A DNA stretch of 22,695 bases, taken from NCBI GenBank assembly GCA_035606915.1, contig DATNDU010000128.1, positions 1 through 22,695 on the forward strand, in the 5' to 3' direction. The notes below the pieces were generated by a model that was given only the letters and a program-made list of their open reading frames with translations, ran no database searches and had not been told where the DNA came from. The DNA is from Roseiarcus sp035606915 (GTDB lineage: Bacteria; Pseudomonadota; Alphaproteobacteria; Rhizobiales; Beijerinckiaceae). Shown here piece by piece: positions 1-7,405 of this stretch (positions are counted from its first letter, which is position 1; every line of letters starts with the position of its first letter). Both the position numbers and the translations under genes were made by a program.

Positions 1-90
1 GCCGGAGCCTCCTTCGCAGCCGGAGCTTCCTTCGCGGCCGGGGTGGCGCCAGCAGCCGGGGCCGCCTTCGCCGCCGGGGCCGCCTCGGCC
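1..90. repeat. degenerate 18-bp tandem repeat inside the cytochrome c tail
   Basis: Five consecutive 18-base units (1-18, 19-36, 37-54, 55-72, 73-90) each begin GCCGG. Units 1 and 2 differ at only two positions and later units diverge. Eighteen bases is six codons, so the repeat stays in frame and encodes AKEAPA-like hexapeptides. The array may continue left of the window. It looks like an expandable flexible tail or linker. Confidence 0.75.
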
Positions 91-635
91 TCCTTCGGCA
101 GCGGCAGCGGCGAATCGGAGAGGGTGTGCAGATAATCGATGATGTCGGCGCGCTTCTGCGGGTCCGCCTCGCCGGGATAGGTCATCTTGGTGCCGGAGAC
201 ATAGGCCGAGGGCTTGGTGAGGAACGTGTTGAGATCCGCAAACGTCCAGTTGCCGCCCTTGGCCTTCATGCCGTCCGAATAGGCGAAGCCGGCAACCGAG
301 CCCTTCGGCCGACCGACCACGCCCCAGAGGTGCGGCCCAACCTTAGCCCCCGCGCCCTTCTCCAGATTGTGGCAGGCCTCGCAGACGCGAACGTCCGAAT
401 GGCCCTTTGCGAGGTCGGCCTTGGCCAGCAATAGCGCCAGCGGCGGCTCTTTCGGCGCTGCCGCCTTGGCCGTCTTTTCGCCCCCCTCCGGCAGGTTATA
501 GCCAGGCTTGGTCGCCTTGTCCGGCGCGTAGAGCGCGCTGGAGAACACCCCGAGCGCCATAGTGAGAAGCAGCACCATCATAACCGCCAGCGCGGTCTTG
601 TTGGTGTCGGTCGTGGTGATTCCGCCCCCAGACAC
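1..635 (-). CDS. membrane-anchored class I cytochrome c (CycM-like), 3' end outside window
   Basis: A small electron-transfer cytochrome c held in the cytoplasmic membrane with its haem domain in the periplasm. The minus-strand frame shows a short hydrophilic start, a hydrophobic anchor (about residues 15-35, AVMMVLLLTMALGVFSSAL), a Pro/Ala/Lys linker, one haem site CEACH (plus-strand bases 369-383), and GTKMTYPG downstream, whose Met is the likely sixth iron ligand. The tail is a low-complexity Ala/Pro/Lys stretch that runs off the left edge. No ATG fits before the anchor. GTG at 633-635 is chosen because GGAG lies 8 bases upstream, and the frame closes with TAA at 693-695. The gene diverges from kdsB, an arrangement I recall from rhizobial genomes. 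The CycM name is by family likeness only; the class and the anchor are clear. Confidence 0.85.
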   Translation of the reverse strand, partial: MSGGGITTTDTNKTALAVMMVLLLTMALGVFSSALYAPDKATKPGYNLPEGGEKTAKAAAPKEPPLALLLAKADLAKGHSDVRVCEACHNLEKGAGAKVGPHLWGVVGRPKGSVAGFAYSDGMKAKGGNWTFADLNTFLTKPSAYVSGTKMTYPGEADPQKRADIIDYLHTLSDSPLPLPKEAEAAPAAKAAPAAGATPAAKEAPAAKEAP

Positions 636-701
636 GTGGTCGAACTCCAAGCTGCCAGCGCCCCCGTTTGGACGCCACGGTCGCACCGCTGATTAGCCGC
701 T

Positions 702-734
702 TTGCCGCCGCCTTGGCAACACGTATAAGCGTGT
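702..734 (+). promoter_or_regulatory. possible kdsB promoter with inverted repeat
   Basis: TTGCCG at 702-707 and TATAAG at 724-729 are separated by 16 bases and resemble a sigma-70 promoter (4/6 and 5/6 matches to consensus), about 30 bases before the kdsB start. The -10 box is the spacer of a perfect inverted repeat, ACACG (719-723) and CGTGT (730-734), so a regulator could sit over it. Prediction from sequence only. Confidence 0.35.
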
Positions 735-760
735 CCGCTCATTAACAGGTTTGCCCAACG

Positions 761-1492
761 TTGCGTCCGATCGTCCTTATCCCCGCGCGCATGGCCTCCA
801 CCCGACTGCCGGGCAAACCACTCGCCGATATCAACGGGACGCCGATGATCGTTCATGTCTGGCGGCGCGCGCGCGAGGCCGACATCGGCCCCGTGGTCGT
901 CGCTGCCGACGATTTGGCCATCGTCGCGGCGGTTGAAGCGGCGGGAGGGCGCGCCATTCTGACGCAGGGCGACCATGCCTCCGGCTCCGACCGCATCGCC
1001 GAGGCGCTGGCCCGCCTCGATCCCGACAGGCGCCACGACACGGTCGTCAATGTGCAGGGCGACCTGCCGACGATCGAGCCGGACGCCGTGCGCGCCGCAG
1101 CCAGCCTGGGCGACGCCGATATCGTCACTCTGGCAACGCCGATCCGCCGCGCCGAGGAGCGCGGCGATCCCAATGTCGTCAAGGCGATCGGCACGCCGAT
1201 CGGCCCACGGCGGCTGCGCGCGCTCTATTTCACCCGCGCCGCCGCGCCCTGGGGCGAGGGCGACCTGTTGCATCACATCGGCCTCTACGCTTATGCCCGG
1301 GCGGCGCTGGAAACTTTCGTGCGGTTGCCGCCCTCCCCCTTGGAGACCCGCGAGCGGCTGGAGCAGTTGCGCGCTCTGGAGGCGGGCCTGCGCATCGACA
1401 TCGCCCTCGTCGACGCCGCCCCGCTCGGCGTCGACACGGCGCAGGATCTGGAGCGCGCCCGCGAACGGCTGGCGGTTAGAGGATGGACATGA
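761..1492 (+). CDS. kdsB: 3-deoxy-manno-octulosonate cytidylyltransferase (CMP-KDO synthetase)
   Basis: Cytoplasmic enzyme that activates KDO with CTP to give CMP-KDO, the sugar donor for the inner core of lipopolysaccharide. The 243-residue product has the usual family length. It opens with the nucleotide-binding signature IPARMASTRLPGKPL (residues 7-21), followed by the substrate-site segment TQGDHASGSDRIAEA (about 68-82) and VNVQGDLPTIEP (about 97-108), where the family has a metal-binding Asp. The start is TTG at 761: no ATG or GTG in frame gives the complete IPARM N terminus, and the next Met lies inside the signature. The ribosome site is weak (AGG about 11 bases upstream). The stop overlaps the pheA start as ATGA, so the two are co-translated although they belong to different pathways. 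Confidence 0.95.
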   Translation: MRPIVLIPARMASTRLPGKPLADINGTPMIVHVWRRAREADIGPVVVAADDLAIVAAVEAAGGRAILTQGDHASGSDRIAEALARLDPDRRHDTVVNVQGDLPTIEPDAVRAAASLGDADIVTLATPIRRAEERGDPNVVKAIGTPIGPRRLRALYFTRAAAPWGEGDLLHHIGLYAYARAALETFVRLPPSPLETRERLEQLRALEAGLRIDIALVDAAPLGVDTAQDLERARERLAVRGWT

Positions 1493-2334
1493 GCAAAGCG
1501 AAGATCGCCTATCAGGGCGAGCCCGGCGCCAATTCGCATATCGCCTGCGTCGAGAACCTTCCCGACGGCGAGCCGCTGCCCTGTGCAACCTTCGAGGACG
1601 CTTTCGCGGCGCTGCGCGACGGCGCGGCCGAACTCGGTATGATCCCGATCGAGAACTCGATCGCCGGCCGCGTCGCCGACATCCACAACCTGCTGCCGGC
1701 CTCCAACCTGCACATCATCGCCGAGACCTTCCTGCCGATCCGCTTCCAGTTGCTGGCGCTTCCCGGCGCTTCGCTCTCCGATCTGCGCAGCGTCCACAGC
1801 CACGTCCACGCGCTCGGCCAGTGCCGCAAGATCATCCGCGAACTCGGCCTCAAGCCGGTCGTCGCCGCCGACACGGCGGGCTCGGCGCGCGAGGTCGCCG
1901 AGGCCGGCGATCCCAGCCGCGCCTCGCTCGCCACCCGTCTCGCCGGCGAGATTTACGGGCTCAAGACCCTGCGCGAGAACGTCGAGGACGAGGCGCACAA
2001 CACCACGCGCTTCGTCGTGCTGTCGAAGACGCCGAAATGGGCGCCGGCCGGCAACGGGCCGGTGGCGACGACTTTTGTCTTTCGCGTCCGCAACGTCCCG
2101 GCCGCGCTCTACAAGGCGCTCGGCGGCTTCGCCACCAATGGCGTCAATATGACGAAACTCGAAAGCTACATGGTCAACGGCGAGTTCACCGCCACGCAAT
2201 TCCTCGCCGACGTCGACGGCCACCCCGAGGAGCCGCCGCTCGCCCGCGCGCTGGAGGAACTCGGCTTCTTCTCCCACGAGGTGCGCATCCTCGGCGTCTA
2301 TCCCGCCCACCCGTTCCGCCGCTTGGCGGGTTGA
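1489..2334 (+). CDS. pheA: prephenate dehydratase with C-terminal ACT domain
   Basis: Converts prephenate to phenylpyruvate, the committed step to phenylalanine. The 281-residue protein is a monofunctional dehydratase with no chorismate mutase domain. Visible signatures are YQGEPGANSHIA near the N terminus, PIENSIAGRV (the dehydratase-domain substrate site), and TRFVVL, in which the Thr of TRF is the family's catalytic residue. After about residue 185 comes an ACT domain (VRNVPAALYKALGGFATNGV, then LESYMVNGEF), which in this family binds Phe for feedback inhibition. Two ATGs are possible, 1483 and 1489. AGAGG directly abuts 1483 but is well spaced from 1489, and 1489 makes an ATGA overlap with kdsB, so 1489 is preferred. 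Confidence 0.95.
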   Translation: MSKAKIAYQGEPGANSHIACVENLPDGEPLPCATFEDAFAALRDGAAELGMIPIENSIAGRVADIHNLLPASNLHIIAETFLPIRFQLLALPGASLSDLRSVHSHVHALGQCRKIIRELGLKPVVAADTAGSAREVAEAGDPSRASLATRLAGEIYGLKTLRENVEDEAHNTTRFVVLSKTPKWAPAGNGPVATTFVFRVRNVPAALYKALGGFATNGVNMTKLESYMVNGEFTATQFLADVDGHPEEPPLARALEELGFFSHEVRILGVYPAHPFRRLAG

Positions 2335-2402
2335 GGCTGCAAAAACGCCGCGAAGGATGCTATGCAGACGGCGGGTCGGGCGGTTCCGGCCAGGATGTGT
2401 GA

Positions 2403-4052
2403 GTGAGATGCGTGCAGGAGCCGGCGGCCGAATCGCGGGTGAAACTGATCCAGGCCGCCTATGAGGCGGCAGTCGCGCAAGGCCGCTACGAGGCGCCGAA
2501 AGCCCGCCGGGCGCCTTCGCGCACCCGGCTTTATCGCGACGGCCGGCTGACGCTGCTCGCGCCCTATTTCGACTATGCCTATTACGCCTTCGAGAACCCG
2601 GATTTCTCCGCCTCCGGGCTCGACGAGCTCGAACATTTCAATTTCTTCGGCTGGCGCAGCCTGCGCAATCCCGCCGCCTGGTTCGACACCGCCTATTACC
2701 TCGCCGGCAACCCTGACGTGCTCGCCTCCGGCGACAACCCGTTCTGGCACTATATCTTCAAGGGCCGCGCAGAAGGGCGGGCGACGCAGCCGCCGCGCGC
2801 CGCCGAGCGGGCGATCCTCGATGCGCTGGTGGCCCCCGAGGCGCGCGCGGCCGAGCCGCCGCCAGACCTGCCGCGCCTCGGCGCCGAGGCGCTGGCGGCG
2901 CGGCTTCAGGCGCGCCTCGCCGGCGCCGAGGGCCTGCTCTATTGCCTGGACGCCGCCGCGCCGGCGGCGCCAAGCGTCATCCCGGGCTTCCTGTGTTTGC
3001 AAGCCTCGCCGCTGCGCGCCGCGCACACGCTGAAGCTGCTGCCGGCCGCCTGGTCGCAGACGCGGCTCGCCCTCGACGGCGAGACGCTCGGCGTCGCCAC
3101 CGACGCGGCCATCGCCAAGGCGCTCGACGCCCTCGGCGAGGCGCTGCCGCCGCGCCGCATCCTCGCCGTGCGCACCCTGGTCGGGGCTTCGCTCGAAGGG
3201 TTGCTGGCGGTCGAGGCGGCGCTGGCTGCGGAGCGGCGGCTGTTGTTCCTCGACGATTTCTCGTCGCTGTGCGAGAGCCCGCGCCTGCTGCGCAACGACG
3301 TCGCTTTCTGCGGCGCGCCGGCGCCGGATTCGCAAGGCTGCGCCATCTGCATCTATGGCGAGTCCCGCCACGCGCTGCTCGCCGGGCTCGAACGGTTGTT
3401 CGAGCGCTGCCGCTTCACCGTCGTCGCCCCCTCCGCGGAAACGCTGGCGCTTTGGCGCGGCGCGACCGCCCTGCCCTACGAAGCCGCGACCGTCATCGCT
3501 CCGGCGCGCCTCGAAGACGCGCCGGCGCCGCAGGCCGTCGCGGAGGGGGGCGAAATCGGCGCCGAGGGCCGGCCGCTGCGGGTCGCCTTCCTGGGACCGC
3601 CGACGCTCGCCCACGGCTGGCCGACCTTCGCGCGCATTCTGGAGGCCTGCGGCGAGTTCGTCGCCTACGCCTTCCACCATTTCGCGGCGCCCGAATACCT
3701 GCGCCCGAGCCGCAACCTGGTCAGCCTCGCCGTCGAAGGGCCGCTGCGCGACCTGCTGATCGCGCACCGCATCGATCTCGTGGCGATGGCGAACGAGGGC
3801 TGCGAGCCGTTCTCGGCCCTGGCGCTGGAGGCGCTGGCTGCGGGCGCCGATCTGGTGACGCTCGACCACAGCGGCCATGCCGCCGTTCTCGTCGAGCGCG
3901 AGCGGCGCGGGCAGGCGTTCGCGACCGACGACGATGTCGTGGCGTTTTTCACCTCCGGCAAAGCGATCGCCTATGCGCGCGAGCGCGACCGTTTCCCCCG
4001 CCTCATCCAGGCCGTCCGCAATGAGGACGTCCTGGCTGCCCTGATCGGATAG
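2403..4052 (+). CDS. glycosyltransferase-like protein with N-terminal FD-x-AYY/NPD repeats
   Basis: A 549-residue protein with no confident specific function. Two imperfect copies of a repeat of about 36 residues lie near the N terminus: FDYAYYAFENPDFSASG (about 56-72) and FDTAYYLAGNPDVLASG (about 94-110), the second ending in HYIFKGRAEGR. I have seen this FD..YY..NPD...HY..G..EGR module in alphaproteobacterial surface-glycan proteins. The middle (about 150-385) is unassigned and Ala-rich. The C-terminal part (from about 390) looks like the donor half of a GT-B glycosyltransferase, with PLRVAFLGPP and an E-x7-E motif in EPFSALALE (Glu468, Glu476). No signal peptide or membrane span is visible. 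Start GTG at 2403 has AGGA about 8 bases upstream; GTG 2412 is the alternative. The next gene follows 9 bases later, so they probably act together on a surface polysaccharide. Role is inference. Confidence 0.7.
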   Translation: MRCVQEPAAESRVKLIQAAYEAAVAQGRYEAPKARRAPSRTRLYRDGRLTLLAPYFDYAYYAFENPDFSASGLDELEHFNFFGWRSLRNPAAWFDTAYYLAGNPDVLASGDNPFWHYIFKGRAEGRATQPPRAAERAILDALVAPEARAAEPPPDLPRLGAEALAARLQARLAGAEGLLYCLDAAAPAAPSVIPGFLCLQASPLRAAHTLKLLPAAWSQTRLALDGETLGVATDAAIAKALDALGEALPPRRILAVRTLVGASLEGLLAVEAALAAERRLLFLDDFSSLCESPRLLRNDVAFCGAPAPDSQGCAICIYGESRHALLAGLERLFERCRFTVVAPSAETLALWRGATALPYEAATVIAPARLEDAPAPQAVAEGGEIGAEGRPLRVAFLGPPTLAHGWPTFARILEACGEFVAYAFHHFAAPEYLRPSRNLVSLAVEGPLRDLLIAHRIDLVAMANEGCEPFSALALEALAAGADLVTLDHSGHAAVLVERERRGQAFATDDDVVAFFTSGKAIAYARERDRFPRLIQAVRNEDVLAALIG

Positions 4053-4061
4053 GAGCGCGGG

Positions 4062-5096
4062 GTGGCCGACGGCGTCGTCGCATTCACCAGCTTCACTTGC
4101 GCCGAACTCGCGCCGGCGCTGACGCTGGCGCGCGACCTCAAGCGTCGCCATCCTGAATGGCGGCGGGTCGGCGTGCTGGTCGACCACGCCGCCGACGGGC
4201 TCGACGAAAGTTGGCGCGACGCCTTCGACCGCGTTCTGGAGGCCGGGGCGCTCTATGGCGAGGGGTGGCGGCACTTCGTCTTCAAGCACGATGCGGCCGA
4301 GGCGGCAGCGGCGGTGAAGGGCCGCGCGCTGCTGGCGCTGCTCGGCGAGGGGGCTGAAAAGGCGTTCTATTTCGCCCCCGAGATCGCCGTTTTCGACGCT
4401 CTCGACGAACTCGAAGGCCGGCTCGACGCGGCCTCGATCCTGCTGACGCCGCATCAGGGCGAACCTAACGAGGCCGCCCAGGCGATCGCCGACAACGAGG
4501 CGCTGGCGATGCGTTACGGCGTTTACAACTTGAGCTTCCTGGGCGTGCGCCGCGATCCCGCGGGGCTGGCGTTGGCGCGCTGGTGGGCGACGCGGCTCGA
4601 CCGCGCCAGCTATGACGCCGGCGGGGCCTACAACGACCAGAAGCATTTCGACCTCGCGCCGGCGCTGTTCGGCGGCGTCGAGGTGCTGCGCGATCCCGGC
4701 TGCCATGTCGCGAGCTGGAACCTCAGCCGGCGCGAGATCGAGATCGCACGCGACGGGCGGATTCTCGTCAATGGCCGCTTCCCGCTCAAATTCTACAATT
4801 TCGCCAATCCCTACGGCGACGCCGCGATCCTCACCGAGCGCTACGCCGGCCGGCGCCTGGCCGTTTACGAACTCGCCGCTTTCCGCAGGCGCGCGCTCGC
4901 CGCCTGCGGCGCGCCCGCGCCCGGCCGCGAGGGCTGGGCCTACGGGCGCTTCGACGACGGCGCGCCGATCGCCGACATGGCGCGAAGGCTCTATCGCCGC
5001 GATCCCGAGTTCGGCGCGCGCTATCCCGATCCGTTCGCGGCAGGGCCGAACACCTATCTCGCCTATCTCCAGGCGAACCGGCCCGACTTGTTGTGA
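4062..5096 (+). CDS. putative nucleotide-sugar glycosyltransferase (GT-A-like fold)
   Basis: A 344-residue protein resembling a group of bacterial GT-A-like transferases that begin FTSFTCAYLPKA and continue with YFDPDIAVF, LTPH, YNLGFLGVR and DQ...DL. Here one sees FTSFTCAELAPAL (residues 8-20), YFAPEIAVF (103-111), LTPH (128-131), YNLSFLGVRRDP (155-166), NDQKHFDLAP (191-200) and ASWNLSRR (217-224). In the family as I recall it the D-P-D tripeptide is the metal/donor DxD motif; here it reads A-P-E, so activity or metal use may be altered. Start GTG at 4062 has AGGAG at 4051-4055, overlapping the stop codon of the upstream gene, which implies translational coupling. No signal peptide. Acceptor and sugar are unknown; the pair with the preceding gene suggests cell-surface glycan assembly. 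Confidence 0.7.
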   Translation: MADGVVAFTSFTCAELAPALTLARDLKRRHPEWRRVGVLVDHAADGLDESWRDAFDRVLEAGALYGEGWRHFVFKHDAAEAAAAVKGRALLALLGEGAEKAFYFAPEIAVFDALDELEGRLDAASILLTPHQGEPNEAAQAIADNEALAMRYGVYNLSFLGVRRDPAGLALARWWATRLDRASYDAGGAYNDQKHFDLAPALFGGVEVLRDPGCHVASWNLSRREIEIARDGRILVNGRFPLKFYNFANPYGDAAILTERYAGRRLAVYELAAFRRRALAACGAPAPGREGWAYGRFDDGAPIADMARRLYRRDPEFGARYPDPFAAGPNTYLAYLQANRPDLL

Positions 5097-5099
5097 GCT

Positions 5100-5945
5100 T
5101 CAGGTAGAGCGCAGCACGACGCAGGCGCCGCCGATCTTTTGTAGCTTGGCGCACAGCCGCTCGGCCTCGCGCCGCGTCTGCGCCGGGGCGCGCACGCGGT
5201 AATAGGGGCGATAACCGCGGCTCATCAGCCGGCCGGCGAGCACCATCGGCCTGACGCCGCCGAGAACGGCGGCATAGGCGGCTTCGGCGCGGGAATATTG
5301 TCGCAGCGCCGCCGCCTTGTTGAAGGAGCCGGCGATCTGCACGCCCCAGGGGGCCCAGAATTGCGAATGGGCGAACAAAGTCGGCTCGGCGCGGCGGAAC
5401 TTGGCGACGATCTGCACGCAGGAGGCGGCGGGGAAAACCGCCTCGTCGGTCAGCTTGGCGGCGTCCTTGCCGCGCCATTCCTGCACGGAATGCCTGGTGA
5501 TGATCGAGACATAGTCCTGCGTCTCGATCGGCAAGTCGGCCTCGCCGGCGATAAAGCGGGCAAGGCGCGCCGGGCCGGCGTTATAGGCGGCGGCGGCGAG
5601 GCCGAGGTTGCCGAACTGGTTGCGCAACTCGGCGAGCAGCGCCGCCGCCTTGGGAATGGCGGATTCGGGATCGAAGGGATTGGCGAGACCGCGGGCGCCG
5701 GCGGTGACGGGCATGAATTGCGCGACGCCGCGCGCGCCGGCGGGGCTGACGGCGTTCGATTCGAAGTTGCTTTCCTGCCAGATCAGGCGGGTCAGGAACG
5801 CCACCGGCAGCCCCTGCGCCCGGGCAGAGGAATCGATGAGGCCGCAGATCGCGCCGATCACCGATTCGCCGGCACGGGCGCTGCTCGCCGCCGCCAGCGC
5901 GACGGCGAATGCGAGCGTCGCGAGCAGCCGTTTGCCTCGGGTCAT
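5100..5945 (-). CDS. secreted lytic transglycosylase (SLT domain) with SPOR-like C terminus
   Basis: Periplasmic murein hydrolase that cleaves the MurNAc-GlcNAc bond with formation of 1,6-anhydro ends. The 281-residue product has a signal peptide (MTRGKRLLATLAFAVALAAA, cleavage probably after SARAG near 25) and an SLT goose-lysozyme-like domain. Visible landmarks are the catalytic Glu58 in WQESNFESNA, GVAQFMP (73-79) and AAAYNAGPARL (about 118-128). The last 80 residues (PWGVQIAGSF to the end, ending CAKLQKIGGACVV) look like a SPOR domain, which binds denuded peptidoglycan and would direct the enzyme to division sites. ATG at 5945 is chosen because GGAG lies 6 bases upstream and the signal peptide then starts correctly; an upstream ATG at 5978 lacks this. 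The gene converges on the plus-strand glycosyltransferase with only 3 bases between them. Confidence 0.9.
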   Translation of the reverse strand: MTRGKRLLATLAFAVALAAASSARAGESVIGAICGLIDSSARAQGLPVAFLTRLIWQESNFESNAVSPAGARGVAQFMPVTAGARGLANPFDPESAIPKAAALLAELRNQFGNLGLAAAAYNAGPARLARFIAGEADLPIETQDYVSIITRHSVQEWRGKDAAKLTDEAVFPAASCVQIVAKFRRAEPTLFAHSQFWAPWGVQIAGSFNKAAALRQYSRAEAAYAAVLGGVRPMVLAGRLMSRGYRPYYRVRAPAQTRREAERLCAKLQKIGGACVVLRST

Positions 5946-6076
5946 CGCGTTCTCCGTTGGCGCGATCAAGACGTTCAAGCTTGTCTATCGCCCCGCCCGC
6001 GCGCCCGGCAAGGCGGCCGCCTCCTTGCGCGCCCGCGTGGGCGGGCCTATCTGGAGCCAACCGAGAGAGAGCGCCG

Positions 6077-6625
6077 ATGTTCATCCAGACCGAGCCGACC
6101 CCCAACCCCGCCACGCTCAAGTTCCTACCCGGACGCCCGGTGCTGGATTCCGGCACCTTCGAGGCGACCAGCACGGCCGAGGCCGACCGCTCGCCGCTCG
6201 CCAAAGCGCTGATGGAGATCGACGGCGTGCGCGGCGTGTTCCTGGCGCCCGATTTCATCTCGGTGACCAAGGGCGAGGGCGAGTGGACGCATCTGCGGCC
6301 GGCGGTGCTCGGCGTGGTGACGGAGTTCTTCATGTCCGGTGCGCCGGCGGTGTTGGGCAGCGCCTCGGCCTCGCAGGAGTTTTTCGACGGCGCCGACCAG
6401 GACGTCGTCGACACCATCAAGGATCTGATCGAGACGCGGGTCCGCCCGGCGGTGGCCGGCGATGGCGGCGACATCATCTTCAAGGGCTTCCGCGACGGGA
6501 TCGTCTATCTCGGCATGAAGGGCGCCTGTTCCGGCTGCCCGTCCTCGACCGCGACGCTCAAGCACGGCATCGAGAACCTGCTCAAGCACTTCCTGCCGGA
6601 GGTGAAGGGCGTCGAGCAGATGTGA
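6077..6625 (+). CDS. Nfu/NifU-type Fe-S cluster carrier protein
   Basis: Cytoplasmic scaffold or carrier that receives [4Fe-4S] clusters and passes them to apo-enzymes. The 182-residue protein has the full two-domain layout: an N-terminal Nfu_N domain (MFIQTEPTPNPATLKFLPGR, residues 1-20) and a C-terminal NifU-like domain containing VAGDGGDIIFKGF and the cluster-binding GACSGC, with Cys151 and Cys154. Such proteins bind one cluster across a dimer. ATG at 6077 is preceded by GAGAGAG about 7 bases upstream, and the N terminus matches the family closely; the frame stays open upstream but that sequence is not Nfu-like. It stands alone, 3 bases from the convergent TetR gene. It could serve the Fe-S subunits of the neighbouring molybdoenzyme, but it is normally a housekeeping gene. 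Confidence 0.92.
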   Translation: MFIQTEPTPNPATLKFLPGRPVLDSGTFEATSTAEADRSPLAKALMEIDGVRGVFLAPDFISVTKGEGEWTHLRPAVLGVVTEFFMSGAPAVLGSASASQEFFDGADQDVVDTIKDLIETRVRPAVAGDGGDIIFKGFRDGIVYLGMKGACSGCPSSTATLKHGIENLLKHFLPEVKGVEQM

Positions 6626-6628
6626 GGG

Positions 6629-7213
6629 TTAGCCCTCGCCGACGAGCAGCCCATCCAGAAACACGTCGATCAGCTTCAGCGCCGTCTCGCGCCATCCTGG
6701 CTGGTCGTTGACAATGCAAAAGCCGAAGACGGCGCGCATCATCTCCTGCGGCATGATGTCGGTGCGCAGCGCGCCGGCCTCGCGCGCGCGCTCGATGAGC
6801 AGCCCGCCGGCGGCGCTCAGCCGCGCGATCGAGTAAGCCGATAAGTCCTTGTTGTAGGCAGCCAGCGCCAGCGCCTTCGCCATGCCCTTTTTGGTGGCGA
6901 CGAAGGCGACATTGGCCTTCACCCAGCGCCGCAGCGCCTCGGCGGGCGGCCCTTGCCTCGCCAAAGCCTCGGCCAGCGCCGCCAACTCGTCGACCTCGCG
7001 GCGGTAGACCGCCTCGAACAACGCTTCGCGGGTCGGGAAATGCCGGTAGAGCGTGCCAATGCCGACGCCGGCGCGGCGCGCCACCGCCTCCAGGCTGGCC
7101 TCCGGGCCGCCGGCGCTGAACACGTCTTTCGCCGCGCCGAGCAACCGCTCGCGATTGCGCGCCGCGTCGGCGCGCGGACCGCGGGTTGTGGGTTTTGACG
7201 GAACTTCACTCAC
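6629..7213 (-). CDS. TetR/AcrR-family transcriptional regulator
   Basis: A 194-residue DNA-binding repressor, a typical TetR length. The N-terminal helix-turn-helix is clear: ADAARNRERLLGAAKDVFSA (helix 1), then LEAVARRAGVGIGTLYRHFP (about 41-60), followed by TREALFEAVY. The C-terminal ligand-binding part (about 75-194) is helical without a recognisable ligand signature. The start is GTG at 7211-7213, with a weak GAAG upstream. It is divergent from the three-gene molybdenum hydroxylase operon. The 192-base gap between them carries a strong palindrome over the probable operon promoter, so this protein most likely represses that operon and is released by its substrate or a related aldehyde. That role is inferred from position and architecture; the family assignment is firm. 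Confidence 0.92.
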   Translation of the reverse strand: MSEVPSKPTTRGPRADAARNRERLLGAAKDVFSAGGPEASLEAVARRAGVGIGTLYRHFPTREALFEAVYRREVDELAALAEALARQGPPAEALRRWVKANVAFVATKKGMAKALALAAYNKDLSAYSIARLSAAGGLLIERAREAGALRTDIMPQEMMRAVFGFCIVNDQPGWRETALKLIDVFLDGLLVGEG

Positions 7214-7244
7214 GCGACTTCACTTATTCGTGTCCAGGCGCTTG

Positions 7245-7273
7245 TTGCAAAACGGAGGATGCCTCCGTATTGT
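7245..7273 (+). promoter_or_regulatory. probable promoter of the molybdenum hydroxylase operon
   Basis: TTGCAA (7245-7250) and TATTGT (7268-7273) are separated by exactly 17 bases and match sigma-70 consensus at 4/6 each. Transcription would begin near 7280, leaving a leader of about 125 bases before the first gene. The palindrome at 7248-7272 fills the whole spacer. Confidence 0.45.
7248..7272. promoter_or_regulatory. candidate TetR operator (25-bp palindrome)
   Basis: A 25-base inverted repeat centred on base 7260. Ten of twelve pairs are complementary, including the core arms ACGGAGG (7252-7258) and CCTCCGT (7262-7268) and the outer CAA/TTG pairs. Size and symmetry fit a TetR dimer site. 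It overlaps the -35 and -10 boxes of the predicted operon promoter, the classic position for repression by blocking RNA polymerase, and lies 35 bases upstream of the TetR start, so it may also autoregulate. Confidence 0.6.
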
Positions 7274-7405
7274 CCCGTCGAGCCGATGGACTGGCGCTAT
7301 AGCCGAGCTGGAACATCGCTTCACCTCAAATCTAATCAACTCGCCCATTCCGCTTGATTTGCCGAAATTCAAACATCGGTAGTCGATCTTTTCTCGGAGT
7401 CTCGC

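Noticed and set aside
1..90. Tandem repeats as a possible CRISPR array
   Set aside because: Units are 18 bases, directly adjacent without spacers, and lie in frame inside a coding sequence.
2298..4706. An 802-codon open frame on the minus strand
   Set aside because: It is antisense to the two glycosyltransferase-like genes. Its product is dominated by Arg, Gly and Ala with no domain, while the plus-strand products have family motifs and ribosome sites. Typical of GC-rich DNA.
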